Below, piece after piece: positions 54,568-63,813 of a DNA stretch of 64,000 nt; the stretch's first letter is position 1, and each line of letters begins with the position of its first letter. The notes beneath the pieces were generated by a model. The model searched no databases. It worked only from the letters and a program-made list of their open reading frames with translations, and was not told the origin of the DNA. Position numbers and translations under genes: made by a program. The DNA lies in contig JAJFKB010000002.1 of the NCBI GenBank assembly GCA_021773395.1, positions 124,001 through 188,000 on the forward strand. Direction: 5' to 3'. Source of the DNA: Gammaproteobacteria bacterium (GTDB lineage: Bacteria > Pseudomonadota > Gammaproteobacteria > Pseudomonadales > IMCC2047).

Positions 54568-54879
54568 CTATTTGGACCCTCCCTGACAGGGTGGAGACAT
54601 TGGCTCTGAACCACCCTTTTCCTCCCACTCTGAAGCCGTATAGAGGTGCAACGCCAAGGCATGCACCCCCGATCGCAACTCCTCATTCAAAAGTTGATAT
54701 ATCTTCTGATGACGCGCCACGACTCTCAGATTTTCAAACTCATCAGATACGATAGTAACCTTAAAATGTGATTCGGAACCTGGTGGAACGCTGTGCCGAT
54801 AACTCTCATTTTCCACTTTCATATGCAGCGGACTAAACTCTTCAGCCAGTTTTTCCTCGATTACCTCACAAACACTCAT
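54568..54879 (-). CDS. bolA: BolA family protein
   Basis: 103 residues from ATG 54879 (GAGGTG upstream). Class II KH-like fold: KLAEEFSPLHMKVENESYRHSVPPGSESHFKVTIVSDEFENLRVVARHQKIYQLLNEELRSGVHALALHLYTASEWE, with the conserved His and the signature RHxxIYxLL. BolA proteins bind DNA and partner with monothiol glutaredoxins in iron-sulfur handling and stress morphology. The C-terminal tail (GGSEPMSPPCQGGSK) is longer and more Pro-rich than usual. Confidence 0.93.
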   Translation of the reverse strand: MSVCEVIEEKLAEEFSPLHMKVENESYRHSVPPGSESHFKVTIVSDEFENLRVVARHQKIYQLLNEELRSGVHALALHLYTASEWEEKGGSEPMSPPCQGGSK

Positions 54880-55057
54880 CACTATCACCTCATCAACGCT
54901 TTATCGAAACAATCTGTCGGAACATTTGGCAGTGGCTTGCCGATACAAACCCCAGGCTCATGATTGTTCATCAAATTGTATTTTTCCCATTAAAGTTATT
55001 ATAACTTCAATTTCCGGCTGGAGGCTGCATCTTAAATGAGAAAAATTCACTAAGGTT

Positions 55058-55447
55058 TTAGTGCCTACAGCGATGATCGTGTCGATGCCTGTCACGCCCA
55101 TTATGCCTGGGCTCATAATGCCTGCGCTTTTTATAGTGCTGATAATCCGGCGCTACGAAGAACCCGTAGCTATAATGGCTACTCGGACCTCCCCAAAAAT
55201 ATCCACCCGATCCATTATAAGGATAAATATGGTTGCGGCTGTACCCTATCCAGCCCCGACGTTTATGGTCTCTTTTGTAGTTAAACCGCTTTCGCTCATC
55301 ATGGCGACGATAATCAGAATAATCATGACTACTTTGACTGACATGTCGGCGAGTTTGTTTACTGCCAAAGTCCGCCTCAACGCTTGTTACTGCTACACAA
55401 AAACCCAGAATAGGAATAGATATATAGTGTCGTAAATTCATCATCAT
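55058..55447 (-). CDS. Small secreted His/Arg/Tyr-rich protein
   Basis: 129 residues beginning with three Met codons (ATGATGATG). Signal peptide (LRHYISIPILGFCVAVTSVEA). The mature protein is almost entirely His, Arg, Tyr, Gly, Asp and Ser: KRRGWIGYSRNHIYPYNGSGGYFWGGP and the end NGRDRHRHDHRCRH. It looks intrinsically disordered, with metal- or polyanion-binding capacity. I recognise no domain. Similar low-complexity proteins are known near stress or envelope genes, so the role is only inferred. Confidence 0.7.
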   Translation of the reverse strand: MMMNLRHYISIPILGFCVAVTSVEADFGSKQTRRHVSQSSHDYSDYRRHDERKRFNYKRDHKRRGWIGYSRNHIYPYNGSGGYFWGGPSSHYSYGFFVAPDYQHYKKRRHYEPRHNGRDRHRHDHRCRH

Positions 55448-55569
55448 GTCCTCTTGTTGCTGACCTTAGCAGACTGTAAAACATCTATGATGAACACAAA
55501 CTGAACCACCTTATTTTTTTGAATACTCTCCGGGCCCGGTCCCGCAGTCAATCTACTCCTTCGCTGGCA

Positions 55570-56157
55570 CTATATACCTAATACTTTTTGAATATTCGCT
55601 TGCAACGCAGTAACTACTTCATCGAACCAGGGGTTCTTTCTAAGCCACAGGTTATTTCTCGGTGAGGGATGTGGTATTGGGAAAAATGAAGGCATGAACT
55701 CTTGCCAGTGGGCCACGACTTCTGTCAGGCTTTTATACTCATGCTGAAGATAATAGTTCTGTGCATACTGCCCTATAAGTAATGTTAGCTGTACATCAGG
55801 CAGTAGTTTGTGGATTTTTGGCCGCCACAATTGAGCGCACTCATTCCGCGGCGGCAGGTCTCCTGACTTACCCTTCCCAGGATAGCAGAAACCCATTGGT
55901 ACAATGGCTATTCCTGGGTTGCAATAAAAGGTAGCAGCCGACACTCCCATCCACTCTCTCAACCGCGCTCCACTGGGGTCATTCCAAGGAATATTCGTTT
56001 GGTGCACACGCAATCCTGGCGCCTGACCGACTACTAATACGCGGGCACTTTCCGTCATACTTATTATGGGATTGGCTCCCAGGGGAAGCTCAGGCTCACA
56101 GACTCTGCAAGCCCTTATATCTTTCAATAAACTAACCATGGGAATGGATCGGGACAT
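55570..56157 (-). CDS. Uracil-DNA glycosylase family protein
   Basis: 195 residues from ATG 56157 (a TTG at 56175 is an alternative). The UDG-fold motif GQAPGLRVHQTNIPWNDPSGARLREWMG (residues about 50-75) and the C-terminal IPHPSPRNNLWLRKNPWFDEVV (His-Pro-Ser loop) are typical. An N-terminal CRVCEP hints at an iron-sulfur-like pair, but the other cysteines of type 4 enzymes are not all evident. It would remove uracil or related bases from DNA, though some of these family members have lost that activity. Confidence 0.85.
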   Translation of the reverse strand: MSRSIPMVSLLKDIRACRVCEPELPLGANPIISMTESARVLVVGQAPGLRVHQTNIPWNDPSGARLREWMGVSAATFYCNPGIAIVPMGFCYPGKGKSGDLPPRNECAQLWRPKIHKLLPDVQLTLLIGQYAQNYYLQHEYKSLTEVVAHWQEFMPSFFPIPHPSPRNNLWLRKNPWFDEVVTALQANIQKVLGI

Positions 56158-56205
56158 ACTGAAAGGTTCTTTCAAAACCCGCCTAAAAAGCGTCCTATGT
56201 GCTAA

Positions 56206-56466
56206 TTATTTCAATAAATCATGATTTGCAGGTAGCAGTTTAGAGATCCAGATTGCAAGCTTATGCCTAATATTTTGGCTATTTTCTCTATCCTTGGGTA
56301 AAGGTTGTATCTGTTTATCCATCACTAAAAGCGTATAAACCGCTTTAGCTTTAAAATCCAAATCATCTGTCGCTTCAAATTCCGCAACGCCTCTCTTGCT
56401 CAAATAAACCAAACCCACCCTAACTGCCTCCTTGAAAAGCGCAGTTTCATTCTTTAGTTTTTTCAT
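56206..56466 (-). CDS. DUF5062-like small protein
   Basis: 86 residues, soluble and helical: KKLKNETALFKEAVRVGLVYLSKRGVAEFEATDDLDFKAKAVYTLLVMDKQIQPLPKD. It resembles DUF5062, known in vibrios and other marine gammaproteobacteria. No function is known. It lies 48 bases before the glycosylase gene on the same strand. Confidence 0.7.
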   Translation of the reverse strand: MKKLKNETALFKEAVRVGLVYLSKRGVAEFEATDDLDFKAKAVYTLLVMDKQIQPLPKDRENSQNIRHKLAIWISKLLPANHDLLK

Positions 56467-56850
56467 TTTATTTACCCAAGCAAATATTTTTCAAGCTTCC
56501 CATACACTAAGTTAATTATCTTTCGAGGTAAAGCTGATACCACAAATAACAGGTTAAAGCGGTGAGCTCTAAGCGTAATGACATAGGCTAAATAAAAAAT
56601 GAGGCACCAATCCTATCGCCCCTTTCAGCCCAGAGAACTACCGGCCCATCCAAAGATTAAGCAATGTAAGTTATTTCCTACGCCACTATAGGATATCTTC
56701 CATTTTTTATTGCGGCCAGAGAATAATTTTAGTAAAATTACTCATTGAGTGGACCTCAGTACTCAAATCCATGCCCATCGATGACGCAACGATTGAAAGT
56801 GGCATGTGTGCATAACTAAAAAACCAGGCACATCAACTAGAGGAGTTAGA
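56467..56850. other. Intergenic region upstream of DUF5062-like and DUF6316-like genes
   Basis: 384 AT-rich bases separating divergent genes. It must hold promoters for both; none can be fixed by eye. I see no RNA gene or repeat in it. Confidence 0.4.
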
Positions 56851-57096
56851 ATGAAAGCAAACCGAAGTGGTGAAATAGGGCAGCCGCCACCCAGATCTTC
56901 CAGGATTTTTAATATGCAGAATCACTGGTATTTTTCAACACGGGAAGGAAGTGATGTGGGACCATTTGGTAGTCGTGAAGAAGCGAGCTATGGCTTACAG
57001 GATTTTGTTCAATTCATTCAGCTGGCTAACCAAAGCACCCTTAAGAATTTCTTAACCTCATTAGCAGCAACTGATCGGCATCAGATTTCAGCATAG
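56851..57096 (+). CDS. DUF6316-like small protein
   Basis: 81 residues from ATG 56851 (GAGGAG with 5-base spacing); the frame extends upstream to 56806 without a site. Recognisable: NRSGEIGQPPPRSSRIFNMQNHWYFSTREGSDVGPFGSREEASYGLQDFVQFIQL, a DUF6316-type pattern (HWYFxTREGxxxGPFxS), known from Cellvibrionales and Pseudomonas-related bacteria. Function unknown. Confidence 0.78.
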   Translation: MKANRSGEIGQPPPRSSRIFNMQNHWYFSTREGSDVGPFGSREEASYGLQDFVQFIQLANQSTLKNFLTSLAATDRHQISA

Positions 57097-57179
57097 CCGG
57101 TAGCTGCTTCGCTCGTTACCGCGTTAAGCGCGGAAGGGTTTTCTGCCCTCTTTATTTTGTCCAGAATATAATTTTCGCG

Positions 57180-58112
57180 TTACTCTACCGCTGATTCGAA
57201 CAGCAATCCAAGCCCTTTCTCCAGTTTTAAAGAAGCCACCAGACCTAAGGCTTCACGCAGTTTATCCGTATTGGCACAAGAGTGCTTTATATCACCTTTA
57301 CGCGGAGGCAGGTGAGCTACAGCAACATTAGAGCCAACAACCGTTTTTACTACCTGTACCAATTCATTCACGCTAACCGCATTGCCGGTTCCAAGATTCA
57401 ATACGCCCTGATAGCTGCCGCTTAAAGCTTCACAAACTATTTTTGCCAGATCTCCAACGTATACAAAATCTCTGGTTTGAAAACCATCACCGTATATACT
57501 AATTTTCTTTCCATTTATCGCGCTATCCATAAATATCGATATCACCCCCGAGTATTGTGAACTCGGATCCTGACGTGGACCATATATATTAAAAAAGCGA
57601 AATCCCAGAGTCTTCATTCCATATAATTTCGCGTACAGCTCAGCGTAACGCTCGTTTGTGTACTTATCCAATGCATAGGGGGAAATTAGTTCTCCTGGTG
57701 CGCACTCTTCAGCCAAAGATTTTTCCGCAGCGTCACTCCCATAAACCGCAGAACTAGACGCATAGATAAAACGACCTTGAAATCCCCGCTCTTTTAAACA
57801 ATTCAGAACATTGAGAAATCCAGTCACATTGGTAGCCGCTGACTTATCTGGTGATGAGATAGATAACGGGACCGATACCAGTGCGGCCAGATGTATAACC
57901 GCATCAATATCTAGACAAGCTCTTCCGAGTAGCTGCTTATCAACAATGGAGCCTTCAATAAATTCAAGCCATTCATGATTTATCGGTATATTAGCCCGTT
58001 TCCCGCTACTAAGATCATCCAGCACACGCACTTTGCACCCATCGTCCAACAGCTTCTGGACGATATGAGAGCCTATAAATCCCGCCCCTCCGGTTACTAG
58101 CACTCTATCCAT
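57180..58112 (-). CDS. NAD-dependent nucleotide-sugar epimerase (GalE/WbpP-like)
   Basis: 310 residues. GAGGAACTCGA precedes the ATG. Extended SDR fold: GGAGFIGSH at 8-16 for NAD+, the VIHLAALVSVPLS motif, catalytic Ser in YASSSAVYGS and Tyr-x3-Lys in SPYALDKY (about residue 145-149), then GFRFFNIYGPRQDPSSQYSGVISIFMD. It probably interconverts UDP-sugars (Glc/Gal or GlcNAc/GalNAc types). It opens the sugar-polymer locus that continues to the right edge. Confidence 0.93.
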   Translation of the reverse strand: MDRVLVTGGAGFIGSHIVQKLLDDGCKVRVLDDLSSGKRANIPINHEWLEFIEGSIVDKQLLGRACLDIDAVIHLAALVSVPLSISSPDKSAATNVTGFLNVLNCLKERGFQGRFIYASSSAVYGSDAAEKSLAEECAPGELISPYALDKYTNERYAELYAKLYGMKTLGFRFFNIYGPRQDPSSQYSGVISIFMDSAINGKKISIYGDGFQTRDFVYVGDLAKIVCEALSGSYQGVLNLGTGNAVSVNELVQVVKTVVGSNVAVAHLPPRKGDIKHSCANTDKLREALGLVASLKLEKGLGLLFESAVE

Positions 58113-58348
58113 TCGAGTTCCTCTACACTGCGCACAGACTGCGCCTCATAAGAATTTTCATTCGTTCGACTGCGAAAAATACTGGTTTTTTCCATGGCTT
58201 GTTTTACCTTACGCAATCATAGCGGGCAAGCGCATAGACTATGAGTATATAACAGAAATAAAAGGGAAGAAGTGTGAACCGCCACAGGACATGGCGTTAA
58301 CGGAATAATAAACTAACTTGATAAATACACTAAATAAAAAGTTCAGCT

Positions 58349-58615
58349 TTACCCGGCAGCACGCCTATCATCACAGGAACGTCTATCAAAGGGAATCACC
58401 TCCCCCGTCGGTAACTCCAAAGGGAATCCTATTTCTCCGGAAGACTGCCTTCGATCCCGATCAGTTCGCACCACATACAGCCGATTTTCCTCCGCTAGCT
58501 CCATATCTGTATCTTCATCCGATACATAATTCCTGGCAGCGACCGTAAATACATAAGCAGCAATCAATATGGCGCCAATACCCAAGATACCCAGTATTAA
58601 CAGCACAATATTCAT
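58349..58615 (-). CDS. Small membrane protein of unknown function
   Basis: 88 residues. GAGGAAACTGATA precedes the ATG. One membrane helix (IVLLILGILGIGAILIAAYVFTVAARNYV), then an acidic and Arg-rich cytoplasmic tail with SGEIGFPLELPTGEVIPFDRRSCDDRR. No known family recognised. It lies alone between the epimerase and the HAD-like gene. Confidence 0.75.
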   Translation of the reverse strand: MNIVLLILGILGIGAILIAAYVFTVAARNYVSDEDTDMELAEENRLYVVRTDRDRRQSSGEIGFPLELPTGEVIPFDRRSCDDRRAAG

Positions 58616-58877
58616 TATCAGTTTCCTCAGTACGGGTACATTTTATTTTTTTTGTTTAAGACCCAATCCATGTCGTCATACTCAAAAATGAACGCAAAAT
58701 ACGAGCCAATATTATATTATCCTTAATTAACAACAAATTGCGCGATCGCCTTACATTCTGTGTCGTCAAACTTCCGCGTTACTGTAATATTTTTTGACAC
58801 TGATGTCAGCTATTTCTTACAAAGAATCGGCTTAAGACTTGAGCTCTGTCAATTGCAACCCGGCTTATAATTGAAAC

Positions 58878-59273
58878 TCAGCATTTTTTACTCGTCGGCC
58901 TTCCCTCATTGGTAACCACCTCGACACAACGATCATCCCATAGAACTATCATGCCAAAATCTTTTATATTGGTAACCTTGAGTGGTGGAAGCCCCTGTTT
59001 TTCAATCCACTTAACGACATAGGGTATATACTCTGGAACAGAAGCTCTTGCGGTAAACACCCTCACTTCCACACCTTCACTCAACCAACCCCTCACTCGC
59101 TCCATCATTGGCTCTATGGGCTCGCCAATATAAGCCGGGCCATACCATCCATCATAAGTCGCCAACGTACCGTCAAGATCAACCCCAATCCACCCCCCAT
59201 CTTTTGTGGATGCGACTGGTTTTTCGTCCTGTTGCTCCCTACCTAAAAGTTTTCTAAGCAAGACTTTTACCAT
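58878..59273 (-). CDS. HAD-superfamily-like protein
   Basis: 131 residues. GAGGAAGAATTTAG precedes the ATG. HAD motif I GVDLDGTLATYDGWYGPAYIG (nucleophile Asp) at about residue 31, VFTARASVPEYI (motif II-like Thr) and a C-terminal VLWDDRCVEVV (motif IV-like Asp pair). A short phosphatase-like enzyme of unknown substrate. It ends 88 bases before the sugar-transferase stop in the same orientation. Confidence 0.85.
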   Translation of the reverse strand: MVKVLLRKLLGREQQDEKPVASTKDGGWIGVDLDGTLATYDGWYGPAYIGEPIEPMMERVRGWLSEGVEVRVFTARASVPEYIPYVVKWIEKQGLPPLKVTNIKDFGMIVLWDDRCVEVVTNEGRPTSKKC

Positions 59274-59360
59274 CTAAATTCTTCCTCGACATCCATAGAA
59301 AACAGAAATAAATTGATTCGCCTTATCAGTAACTGCACAACCACTATTGACGAGTACCCT

Positions 59361-60767
59361 TTACCGAGCACCTTTGCGAAAAAGCACAACTTCTACAGTT
59401 TGCACCAATATCAGAAAATCGAGGAACATGCTGTGATTCTTAACATAATACAAATCAAACTGCAGTTTTTGCTCCGCATCTTTTTCGCTCGCGCCGTAGG
59501 GGTAACACAGCTGTGCCCACCCGGCAATACCTGGCTTCACCTGGTGACGCGCAGCATAGTGGGGAATGCGTCGACTTAGCTGATTTACAAATTGAGGGCG
59601 TTCCGGACGTGGCCCAACAAAAGCCATATCTCCCGCCAACACATTAATTATCTGAGGTAATTCATCCACTCTGCATTGTCTTATGATACGGCCCACCTTC
59701 GTTACTCTGTCATCATTCTCCTTTGCCCAAACTGCTTTCCCATCTCTTTCTGCATCGACCCTCATACTCCGAAATTTGAGCACGTTAAATTCTTTGCCAT
59801 TCAGTCCCACACGTTTTTGCCGGTATACCAGGGGCGAACCGAAGCCCTCTTCCAGCCAAATGGCAATAACTGTCAGCATCATCATCGGCCATGTTGCCAT
59901 TAGAAGAAAAAAACTGGCTAGCAGGTCAAAAGTTCTTTTACTTAAATGTCGAAAAGCACCAAACTGAAACCCATCCGAAAACACCATCCAACCAGGCGTC
60001 ACAAACGAAAGCATGATTCGACCAGTTTCTCGCTCGAAAAACTGAACGATATCCAGCACATCCACCCCACCCAATTTACAGGCCAGCAAATCATTAATGG
60101 GTAACCCGCGCCTTCGGTCATCGACGGCAACTAGAATTTCATCAACTTCGTGTGCTCGCGCATAGCTCAACAGTGAACCCGTTAAATGAATAACCTGCGA
60201 ACTATCAACCAGATCATTCTCACCCTCAACATGCGCAAATCCAACAAACTTAAAGCCTCTGCGATCAGAACGTCGACGTAACTGGTTTAACACATCATTT
60301 GCCTGACGACCCGCACCGAACACCAAAACTCTACGCTGAAGTCGTCCTTGGTCAACCACTTTTTCAAAAAAAAGACGGCTCAGAGAAGTGAGCAAAAAGG
60401 CGACAATTAATGATAAAGCCAGTGCACCTCGGCCCAGTAAAAGATCAGGGAAAAGATAGAAAATTACAGAAATCGCCAGCCCCATAAACAAAAAGGCACC
60501 AAGGGTTCTGATAACTACACCACTTGAACCCTCTCTGGTATGCGGCTGATACAAGCCCATAGCACTCATCGATAGAACCATGACGATAGCGAAAATAAGA
60601 GCTCTGGGTAATATGGGTCCGATACTCTCCTCTGCGATCACCGCACTACCTTCAAAGCGGAAGTAGGCTCCAAGATAAACCGACACCAAGAATAGCAAGA
60701 ATTCTACGAAGGCCAGCCACAAAAATACCGTATGGATATGGTGTTTAAAAACACGGACCGTACCCAT
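59361..60767 (-). CDS. Polyprenyl-phosphate sugar-1-phosphate transferase (WbaP/EpsB-like, TIGR03013 type)
   Basis: 468 residues. Four to five N-terminal membrane helices (to about 120), a nucleotide-binding-like middle (VLVFGAGRQANDVLNQLRR), a further helix, and the catalytic sugar-transferase domain: KRTFDLLASFFLL, GSPLVYRQKRVGLNGKEFNVLKFRSMRVDAE, CRVDELPQIINVLAGDMAFVGPRPERPQFV and KPGIAGWAQLCYPYGAS. It puts the first sugar phosphate on undecaprenyl phosphate for an exopolysaccharide, in the type seen in XrtA/EPS clusters. The start has a weak ribosome binding site. Confidence 0.94.
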   Translation of the reverse strand: MGTVRVFKHHIHTVFLWLAFVEFLLFLVSVYLGAYFRFEGSAVIAEESIGPILPRALIFAIVMVLSMSAMGLYQPHTREGSSGVVIRTLGAFLFMGLAISVIFYLFPDLLLGRGALALSLIVAFLLTSLSRLFFEKVVDQGRLQRRVLVFGAGRQANDVLNQLRRRSDRRGFKFVGFAHVEGENDLVDSSQVIHLTGSLLSYARAHEVDEILVAVDDRRRGLPINDLLACKLGGVDVLDIVQFFERETGRIMLSFVTPGWMVFSDGFQFGAFRHLSKRTFDLLASFFLLMATWPMMMLTVIAIWLEEGFGSPLVYRQKRVGLNGKEFNVLKFRSMRVDAERDGKAVWAKENDDRVTKVGRIIRQCRVDELPQIINVLAGDMAFVGPRPERPQFVNQLSRRIPHYAARHQVKPGIAGWAQLCYPYGASEKDAEQKLQFDLYYVKNHSMFLDFLILVQTVEVVLFRKGAR

Positions 60768-61100
60768 TAGTCAGTACCAGACAAAAACGAAATAAACCCA
60801 CAGGCCGCTTTTCGGCCCCTTTTTGTCGATGCTGCACGCATCATTGATAATCCCTGTTTGTCACTTATTTTTAGAATGGTAGGTTTCTGCTATATTTAAA
60901 CCCGGCAACCAACCCCGCCGGTTATTAATACTAGCATAGCGATAAAATCTAGCCACTAAGAAAGATAATATAAACTGATGAACACAATCCACCCAACTTC
61001 CCGGCATACCGGCCGATACCTCGCAGATTTTTTTGCTCCTTCTCGGCAAACTTGGTCTATAGTAAGCTTATCTTTTCAGCATAATGATTTGGGATTTTGA
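60768..61100. other. Divergent intergenic region between the sugar transferase and UDP-HexNAc dehydrogenase genes
   Basis: 333 bases with no supported gene. Promoters for both directions must lie here. A TTGCTC/TATAGT pair at 61033-61063 has too long a spacer (19) to be sure. Confidence 0.35.
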
Positions 61101-62378
61101 ATGCGCAATATTAACGATTTTAAGATAGCGGTGATAGGCTTGGGGTATGTTGGCTTGCCCTTAGCGGTTGAATTTGCAAAGAAATATCCCACCCTCGGAT
61201 TTGACATCAACTCGGCGCGCGTATCTGAACTGATACAAGGGAAAGATAGTACACTGGAAGTGGATCGCGAGGACCTTTCAAACGCTCACTTACTTCAGTT
61301 TAGCGATGACATCGAAAAATTAAAGGATTGCAATTGTTATATCGTTACTGTACCAACACCTATCGATCAGCATAGGCAACCCGATCTTTCCCCCTTGAAA
61401 GCAGCCAGCAGAACAGTGGGTAGAGCAATCGGTAAAGGGGATATCGTCATCTACGAATCTACCGTATACCCCGGAGCGACCGAAGAGGTTTGCATCCCCA
61501 TCGTCGAGCAAGAATCAGGGCTTTCCTTCAAAACAGATTTTCACGCCGGCTACAGCCCGGAGAGAATCAATCCTGGCGATAAAGAGCATCGTGTCTCGAC
61601 CATTATGAAAGTCACGTCCGGCTCATCACCAGAGGTTGCCAACTTGGTTGATGCGCTTTATTCAAGCATTATTAAAGCTGGAACGCATAAGGCAAGCAGT
61701 ATCAAGGTAGCGGAAGCTGCAAAAGTTATAGAAAATACTCAACGTGATTTGAACATAGCCTTAATCAATGAATTAGCACTGATCTTTAACAGGTTGGGCA
61801 TTGACACTTTAGAGGTTCTTGAGGCGGCTGGCACTAAGTGGAATTTTCTTCCTTTTCGACCCGGCCTGGTGGGAGGACATTGCATCAGTGTTGACCCATA
61901 TTACCTCACTCACAAGGCTCAAGAGATTGGTTACAACCCGGAAATAATCCTTGCCGGGCGGCGAATTAATGATGGAATGGGATCCTATGTAGCCGAACGT
62001 GTCATCAAGTCGTTGACACGTAAACGAACCCATGTGGTGGGGTCCAACATCCTGATGCTGGGACTTGCCTTTAAGGAGAATTGTCCCGACCTGAGAAATA
62101 CGCGCGTCGTCGATGTTGTCAACGAACTGGCCAGTTATCATGCAAATATCGACATCTACGACCCATGGGTTGATGCGGATGAAGCTCGCGATGAGTATGG
62201 TATTGAGCTCATCGAAACACCTCATAAGAATCATTACGACGCGATTATTCTAGCGGTGGCTCACCAACAGTTTAAGGATCTTGGCGCTCAAGGAATACGC
62301 GCTTTTGGCAAGAAAGGCGCGATATTATTTGATGTGAAATATGCTTTACCTAAAAACGAAGTCGATGAACGACTGTAA
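61101..62378 (+). CDS. tviB: UDP-N-acetylglucosamine C6-dehydrogenase (TviB/WbpO-like)
   Basis: 425 residues. NAD-binding [29 protein letters not shown] at 9-37, then [26 protein letters not shown], the catalytic loop [25 protein letters not shown] (Cys nucleophile near residue 262), and [25 protein letters not shown]. It oxidises UDP-HexNAc to UDP-HexNAcA for capsule or O-antigen. It reads towards the right, apart from its leftward neighbours. Confidence 0.95.
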   Translation: MRNINDFKIAVIGLGYVGLPLAVEFAKKYPTLGFDINSARVSELIQGKDSTLEVDREDLSNAHLLQFSDDIEKLKDCNCYIVTVPTPIDQHRQPDLSPLKAASRTVGRAIGKGDIVIYESTVYPGATEEVCIPIVEQESGLSFKTDFHAGYSPERINPGDKEHRVSTIMKVTSGSSPEVANLVDALYSSIIKAGTHKASSIKVAEAAKVIENTQRDLNIALINELALIFNRLGIDTLEVLEAAGTKWNFLPFRPGLVGGHCISVDPYYLTHKAQEIGYNPEIILAGRRINDGMGSYVAERVIKSLTRKRTHVVGSNILMLGLAFKENCPDLRNTRVVDVVNELASYHANIDIYDPWVDADEARDEYGIELIETPHKNHYDAIILAVAHQQFKDLGAQGIRAFGKKGAILFDVKYALPKNEVDERL

Positions 62379-62452
62379 TACGAGGAACCATTGATTTCTA
62401 AACACGGTCTAATGGAGACATTTCCCAGAGCGATTTAAAAAAGGGGAAAGCT

Positions 62453-62671
62453 ATGGACTACGTAGAAGACAAAGCCAATCTCGAAAAACAGTTTTTTGAT
62501 GAAATACACCACATCCTGGGTATACACCGAAGCACAGAAATGAATCTAGCATGGCTAGGAGATACTGTCACATTGGAAGGTAGCTTCACATCAGCAGAAC
62601 TTAACCAGATTGCCGAGACTTTAGATAAATACAAAGCAAGCTATATTGCACTGCGTAATGAACTTGAGTAA
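62453..62671 (+). CDS. Small acidic protein of unknown function
   Basis: 72 residues. AGGGG lies 7 bases before the ATG. Acidic, helical: YVEDKANLEKQFFDEIHHILGIHRSTE, then ELNQIAETLDKYKASYIALRNELE. No membrane segment or known domain. It follows tviB by 74 bases on the same strand and may be co-transcribed. Confidence 0.65.
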   Translation: MDYVEDKANLEKQFFDEIHHILGIHRSTEMNLAWLGDTVTLEGSFTSAELNQIAETLDKYKASYIALRNELE

Positions 62672-62686
62672 CTGATCTTTAAATAG

Positions 62687-63709
62687 CTATTGATTGTTGA
62701 TTTGCACCCGACCTGCACCAAGCTTAATTGAAAGCAGAACCAATGGAGAATAAGCCAGCAGCGCTATGGCAAATCCCAGACCTGGCCAGAGAGTCGCCAG
62801 GTAGGCTAAAGGCATCAGCCAAATCAAGTTAGTGAGCAGCACACATAATGACGTTTTGCCATGTGATTGCCATTTACGTGCGACTATCTGATAAGCATGG
62901 CTTTTGTGGGCTTCATAGACCTTTTGCCCATGCATTAGGCGACATATCAGTGTAACGGTCGCATCCGCAATAAAAACTGCCAGCAAAATCAGCCATGACC
63001 ATATACTGATCAGTCCAGATAGAGCAGTTATTAGCGCTAAGGCACCCAGCATTAAACCAATAAAACCGCTGCCGACATCTCCCATGAAAATTTTTGCTGG
63101 TGGCCAGTTCAAACAACCAAAGCCCGCGACGGAAAAAAGCAAAGACAAAAGCAACCTTATTTCAGTTGACGCATTCGAGCCACTCATTATCAGTGCGGCA
63201 CCCAACAACACTGACATTGCCTCTATCGCAGCCAACCCATCTATCCCATCCATGAAATTAAATAAATTTAACAACCAGACCAAGGCCAATAGATAGAAAA
63301 TGGATAAGGCATACTGATTAGCCCAGAATCCATCGAACATCGGGATCGGAGGAAGGGGAAACAGCAGAAAAAGCAACAAAGAAACCGCTATGAATTGAAC
63401 GACTATCCTGATTAATACACTTAACCGAAAATGGTCATCGGCAAAGCCGATGACAGCGACAATACCCCCGCAAATACCTAAAGTTAGAGCTTGCCGTGCT
63501 GAGACACCTTCCAATAAAGCTGCCCAAATGAGATAGGCTAGAAATGTAATGACTATCGCAACCCCGCCACCCGTTGCTGTTGGTATCCGATGCGAACTTC
63601 TATAATCCGGCACATCCAGCAGATTTTTACTATGAGCATAACCAAGCATCCAGCGAGTGATTAGCCAACTGCAGGGAAGACACATAGCCAGCACTATCCA
63701 TTCAAGCAT
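62687..63709 (-). CDS. WecA/MraY-like undecaprenyl-phosphate sugar-1-phosphate transferase
   Basis: 340 residues, about ten membrane segments. Family motifs are YRSSHRIPTATGGGVAIVITFL, GICGGIVAVIGFADDHFRLSV (Asp-Asp), NLFNFMDGIDGLAAIEA and KIFMGDVGSGFIGLMLGALA, and HGQKVYEAHKSHAYQ. It makes polyprenyl-linked GlcNAc- or GalNAc-type lipid intermediates for O-antigen or exopolysaccharide. A second epimerase begins upstream of it, at the right edge of the window, as in WbpL/WbpV-type loci. Confidence 0.93.
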   Translation of the reverse strand: MLEWIVLAMCLPCSWLITRWMLGYAHSKNLLDVPDYRSSHRIPTATGGGVAIVITFLAYLIWAALLEGVSARQALTLGICGGIVAVIGFADDHFRLSVLIRIVVQFIAVSLLLFLLFPLPPIPMFDGFWANQYALSIFYLLALVWLLNLFNFMDGIDGLAAIEAMSVLLGAALIMSGSNASTEIRLLLSLLFSVAGFGCLNWPPAKIFMGDVGSGFIGLMLGALALITALSGLISIWSWLILLAVFIADATVTLICRLMHGQKVYEAHKSHAYQIVARKWQSHGKTSLCVLLTNLIWLMPLAYLATLWPGLGFAIALLAYSPLVLLSIKLGAGRVQINNQ

Positions 63710-63813
63710 AGGCCATCATCTCTTACTCATATCTTTTTGATATTTAAAGATATTATATACTCTCACTTGCTGACTCCAAAATAACAGCCTGCGCTAAAAC
63801 CAAACTGAGCCCT

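Noticed and set aside
60861-61049. 62-residue minus-strand frame in the divergent region before tviB
   Set aside because: Sits in the promoter region of two genes, with no ribosome binding site and no known domain.
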